Positions 6,094 through 9,216 of a stretch of DNA of 9,216 nt are shown in pieces. The DNA lies in contig JALEUF010000004.1 of the NCBI GenBank assembly GCA_022781015.1, forward strand, positions 1 to 9,216, written 5' to 3'. Below the pieces are notes generated by a model. That model was given only the letters and a program-made list of their open reading frames with translations, did no database searches and was not told the DNA's origin. Source of the DNA: Caryophanales bacterium (GTDB lineage: Bacteria; Bacillota_I; Bacilli_A; RFN20; CAG-826). The position numbers and the translations under genes are program-made. Position 1 is the first letter of the stretch, and every line of letters starts with the position of its first letter.

Positions 6094-6999
6094 TTACTTG
6101 TAAAATGGTCCAATAACCTTTTCTAATCGGTCTTTTTTATAAATTAGAGTCAGTTCAAATGGTCTTTTTTCTTCTTTGCCTAGAAGCGGCAAGAAAACCT
6201 TATCTCCTTCCCATAAAGGCAAATCAAGAATGTCCTCCTTTTTGACTAACTTGAACTCACCCTCATTACAAAAAGAAGATAATTTCCCTTCAAAAGAATC
6301 AATTTCAAAAAGGAACATCGTCTCGTCTTCATAAATATCATTAAGGAAATAGATTGTTCCAAGAAATTTAGGTTTTTTGATTGTTAGACAAGTTTCTTCT
6401 TTTACTTCTCTTCTTAAACAAGAATATCTATTCTCACCATTTTCAAAATGACCTCCGATTCCAACATATTTTCCTTCGTTTGGATCATTCTTCTTTTTGT
6501 TTCGATAAAGGAAAAGATATTTATCATCAATCTTTATATAACCTAGAGTAGTCTTTTGTTTTATAGCTTTAATTCTATCTACGATTTGCTTTCTTTCGTT
6601 ATGGGTAGAAATAATAGTTTCCATTACACGGGGTAGCTCTTTTTCAATTTCAAACCCATAAAAGCGAAGTACCCCCACCCCTTTAGAAAGCAGTGTTTCG
6701 TTTACTTTTTTATCTCTAGCTATATTGGTTTCAATCTTATTGACCCAGAAAGGTATATTGGTTTTTATTGAAGATTTAGCTATATCAAAATTATAGCCGT
6801 GCCAAAATTCGCTATCGGCAAAAATAGCTAGATTAGATGAAGGAATATAGATATCTGGCTTTCCAATAAGCTTTTTATAGTTCTTGAAATAATAGATATT
6901 CTCTTTCTTAAGTTGCTCTCTTAAGGCTAATTCTATCTTGGTATCTTTGCCTTTAATGGACGCCATTACCTTATGGTTAACAATAGGATCGCGTTTCAC
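6094..6999 (-). CDS. Vsr-like endonuclease fused to a MutT/NUDT1-like Nudix hydrolase
   Basis: The 301-aa protein joins two enzymes. Residues 1-130 resemble very-short-patch-repair (Vsr) endonucleases: SIKGKDTKIE (14-23), GKPD with catalytic-type Asp49, IFADSEFWHG (59-68), FW (84-85) and NIARD (92-96). The family nicks DNA at T:G mismatches. Here the position of E. coli His64 is Asp62, and the domain has no cysteine, so the family's usual zinc site is missing. Residues 150-275 form a Nudix domain with a near-complete box (Gly183, Glu189, Arg197, Glu198, Glu201, Glu202; Cys204 replaces the usual Gly). The end, DLPLWEGDKVFLPLL, resembles 8-oxo-dGTP diphosphatases. I kept the GTG at 6999, which overlaps the upstream stop by one base, because DPIVNHKVM aligns with the Vsr N-terminus. 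An ATG at 6966 would lose it. The protein would link DNA nicking with nucleotide-pool cleaning, an inference only. Confidence 0.88.
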   Translation of the reverse strand: MKRDPIVNHKVMASIKGKDTKIELALREQLKKENIYYFKNYKKLIGKPDIYIPSSNLAIFADSEFWHGYNFDIAKSSIKTNIPFWVNKIETNIARDKKVNETLLSKGVGVLRFYGFEIEKELPRVMETIISTHNERKQIVDRIKAIKQKTTLGYIKIDDKYLFLYRNKKKNDPNEGKYVGIGGHFENGENRYSCLRREVKEETCLTIKKPKFLGTIYFLNDIYEDETMFLFEIDSFEGKLSSFCNEGEFKLVKKEDILDLPLWEGDKVFLPLLGKEEKRPFELTLIYKKDRLEKVIGPFYK

Positions 7000-7388
7000 T
7001 ATTTCTTCTTGCTTCCTTTTTCTTTCTTTTTAGCAGTAACGGCTTTCATTTCCTGAATCAAATTAGAGACTGAATCATTAACATTCTCGCAGCCTTTTAT
7101 TATCTCTTTTGCATCTACTTTATCTAGTTTTTCGATTAAGCTAGATAGCTTTTCATTTAATAAATTGAGCTTGGATAATACTTCTTCGAATTTATTAAGC
7201 GAACCTTCTAGTTTTGCTAAGTTAGAAGAGACTTCCTTTGATCTATCAAAAGTCTTTTCAATCCTACTAGAAATATCATCTAGTTTAGAATCAAAGTTAT
7301 CCTCGACTTCTTCTATTCTTTCTAGGTAAGAAGAGATGTTTTCTAGGTTTTCTAAAGTCCTAACTAATTTATCGTCCGCGTTTTCCAT
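6999..7388 (-). CDS. Small coiled-coil protein
   Basis: This 129-aa protein has no family that I recognise. Nearly all of it (about 6-113) is a predicted coiled coil with regular Leu/Ile/Val spacing, for example LENLENISSYLERIEEVE and LSKLNLLNEKLSSLIEKL. A short basic tail (KKKEKGSKKK, 120-129) could touch nucleic acid. It has no signal peptide or membrane segment. Its ATG lies 20 bp inside the 3' end of the helicase gene, with AAAGGA about 9 bases upstream. Its stop TAG shares one base with the GTG of the Vsr-Nudix gene, so all three genes look translationally coupled. An adaptor or oligomerisation role between helicase and nuclease is plausible but unproven. Confidence 0.8.
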   Translation of the reverse strand: MENADDKLVRTLENLENISSYLERIEEVEDNFDSKLDDISSRIEKTFDRSKEVSSNLAKLEGSLNKFEEVLSKLNLLNEKLSSLIEKLDKVDAKEIIKGCENVNDSVSNLIQEMKAVTAKKKEKGSKKK

Positions 7389-9216
7389 TTTTTAATATCC
7401 TTTCTACATTATTTGTTATCTTTTTATTTAAGATGGAGGCAACTCTATCGAAATAGAAGGCTTTCTCCATATATGAACATAATTCAACATTCTTAGCAAA
7501 AGAATTAACTAACTCCGATGCATCTACATTCGCTTTAAAGCAAAGTTCCAATAAGGAAGATTTTTTCTTATTACCTAGTCTCTTATAGGCTTCTTTTAAA
7601 GTAAATAAATCGTTTCTAGATATAAACATATCTATATATCTATTTGCATTAGTAAATATAGATGAATTGAATTCTTTTTCGTAATTTGCATAAGTCTCTG
7701 CGACTAAATAACTCTCTTTCGGGCAATTATCTTTTGCCCTGCAGATAGAAAGATAGGCTTGTTGATATTGTCTAGCCTTAAAAAGTCTCTTCGCATATTC
7801 AATCCAAGAAGAGAAACTAGAAGAAGTTTCAAATAAGCCCTTCATTTCTTCATTTGTTGCAATTAATTTAGGGGTATTTAGCAATGTCGAAGAAATTAAT
7901 GGAGAAAGATTATCTTCAAACATCACTATCTTATTTTTAGCCCTAGTGAGGCCTACATAAAGCCTATTGAATAACATCCTGTGGAAAGAAGAATGCTTGC
8001 CGCTAGATTTTTCTAGCATCGCATCAAAGCTATTTTTGGAAGATGAAAGGAATCTAACTAGACATACAAAGTCCCACTCCATCCCCTTAGCCTCTTCTAC
8101 TATATAGGTAATGTTTTCTAAGATATTTAAATCAATTCCTAATGAAGAAAAATGTTTTATAAAATCATTCTTTTCTTTTAAAGAAGGGAATATATATGCA
8201 ATGTCAGAGTTATGTTCTAAAGATTCTTTGACAAAGCTATCAAAGAGGGGCTTCTTATCGATATAGGACACGAATAAATCGTTCTCATCTTCCCTAGAAG
8301 AAGATTCTTCCATATCCTTTTCCTTGTTTTGCTTACCAATGCAATGCTGTTTAACCTTATTAATCGAATTGATGTAATTAATTAAAGTTGGTCCGCTTCG
8401 ATAGGAAGAAGGTAGATATTCCTTGTTTAGTTTTACTTTGAATTCTAATAATTGCTTGATGATAGATTCTGCACTAGATATAGAAAATAATGTTGGCTGG
8501 ATAGTTTGGTTATCATCTCCAAACATATATAGCCTTAAAGGCAATTCTTTTTTAAGCAATGATAAAATAGAAGCAAAGCAAATCTCACTCAAATCCTGAT
8601 ATTCATCAATAATAAGGCAATCATAAACTGGTTTGTTTTCTTTATTTAATAGGAGTTTTGCAAGCATTCCGTCTGAATAAAGTTTCCTGCTAACTAGATA
8701 TTCATAATAGGATTTACCTATATCGTACATCTTGTTTCTTATTTCATTAGAGAAGGCTTCTTCTTTGCTTATTGATTCTAAAAATTCATCTCTAGTCAAG
8801 ATTTTCTTCTTGTTATCAAGCAGTCTAGACGAACCACTTATCACCCCATTATAAAAACAATAAGAAGCAAGGCATAAATCATCTCCTTCTTCATAACTAG
8901 AAAATACTTTCTTCGCATCTTTATGCTTCTTTAGGTAATTAAAATAATAATCCCTAAATTTAGCTAATCCCGCATATGAAGAAGATAAATCTATATCTAA
9001 AATCGAAGAAATTAATGATAAATAAGTATAAGAGGATGGGTTTTTCACCCCTAGAGAATGAAACATCTTATCAACATTATTTAATAAGGATGGCTCATAT
9101 GTTAGATATAAAATCGAACCTCCCTTGTCTTTAGAATCAACATACTGGGCGACTGACATTAATGTTTTTCCAGTTCCAGCTGAACCTGTAAATACAATAG
9201 GTAGCTTAGAAGAAGC
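7369..9216 (-). CDS. UvrD-like superfamily 1 helicase (5' end outside window)
   Basis: The frame is open to the right edge, giving 616 codons with the start missing. Helicase motifs appear in order, numbered from the first visible residue: Walker A GSAGTGKT (11-18), motif II IIDEYQDLS (202-210), motif III MFGDDNQ (231-237), motif IV arginine in SSYRS (270-274), motif V AKGMEWD (376-382) and motif VI YVGLTRAK (420-427). This is the UvrD/Rep/HelD class of ATP-driven 3'-5' translocases, with a C-terminal UvrD_C_2-like block. The stretch between motifs Ia and II has no recognised domain. Residues about 465-590 are helical and TPR-like (ARQYQQAYLSICRAK), unusual for UvrD and possibly for protein contacts. 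A Met 19 residues after Walker A's region (9159) is not the start, because it would cut off the ATP-binding loop. It leads the overlapping coiled-coil and Vsr-Nudix genes. Confidence 0.9.
   Translation of the reverse strand, partial: ASSKLPIVFTGSAGTGKTLMSVAQYVDSKDKGGSILYLTYEPSLLNNVDKMFHSLGVKNPSSYTYLSLISSILDIDLSSSYAGLAKFRDYYFNYLKKHKDAKKVFSSYEEGDDLCLASYCFYNGVISGSSRLLDNKKKILTRDEFLESISKEEAFSNEIRNKMYDIGKSYYEYLVSRKLYSDGMLAKLLLNKENKPVYDCLIIDEYQDLSEICFASILSLLKKELPLRLYMFGDDNQTIQPTLFSISSAESIIKQLLEFKVKLNKEYLPSSYRSGPTLINYINSINKVKQHCIGKQNKEKDMEESSSREDENDLFVSYIDKKPLFDSFVKESLEHNSDIAYIFPSLKEKNDFIKHFSSLGIDLNILENITYIVEEAKGMEWDFVCLVRFLSSSKNSFDAMLEKSSGKHSSFHRMLFNRLYVGLTRAKNKIVMFEDNLSPLISSTLLNTPKLIATNEEMKGLFETSSSFSSWIEYAKRLFKARQYQQAYLSICRAKDNCPKESYLVAETYANYEKEFNSSIFTNANRYIDMFISRNDLFTLKEAYKRLGNKKKSSLLELCFKANVDASELVNSFAKNVELCSYMEKAFYFDRVASILNKKITNNVERILKNGKRGR

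Overview
The window comes from an AT-rich bacterium (about one-third G+C by eye) that uses the standard code: TGA is a stop for one gene and tryptophan is TGG throughout. Shine-Dalgarno-like sites, heavy AGA/AGG use, and the pairing of PepC with a long three-domain aminopeptidase P suggest a low-GC Firmicutes/Bacilli-type organism, possibly from a host gut. No tRNA, rRNA, CRISPR array, insertion sequence or methyltransferase gene is visible.

Layout. The left edge (1-60) holds the first 20 codons of an unidentified minus-strand gene. A 151-bp divergent control region follows, with promoter-like hexamers, a direct repeat and a cre-like site. Next comes a plus-strand pair separated by one base: a MATE-family multidrug/cation antiporter (212-1684) and a histidine-phosphatase-fold protein (1686-2219). 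The latter meets a minus-strand three-domain M24 aminopeptidase P (2212-3963) tail to tail with an 8-bp overlap. A 123-bp divergent spacer separates that from pepC (4087-5397, plus), a C1 bleomycin-hydrolase-type aminopeptidase. The two cytosolic aminopeptidases probably work together in trimming peptides. pepC meets an unidentified 187-aa minus-strand gene (5394-5957) tail to tail, and pepC's intrinsic terminator lies inside that gene's 3' end.

The right third (6094-9216) is a tight minus-strand operon. It runs from a UvrD-like SF1 helicase (5' end outside the window), through a 129-aa coiled-coil protein (20-bp overlap), to a fusion of a Vsr-like endonuclease with a MutT/NUDT1-like Nudix hydrolase (1-bp overlap, GTG start). 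Helicase, coiled coil and nuclease-plus-nucleotide hydrolase in overlapping frames is the most unusual part of the window. It could be a DNA-repair/nucleotide-sanitation module or an uncharacterised defence module; the sequence alone does not decide.

The 136-bp gap after this operon carries an AT-rich palindrome, a promoter-like sequence, and a 10-bp hairpin with a U-tract. The hairpin starts at the predicted transcription start of the 187-aa gene and ends just before its ATG, so it may be both a terminator for the operon and a regulatory leader for the gene.
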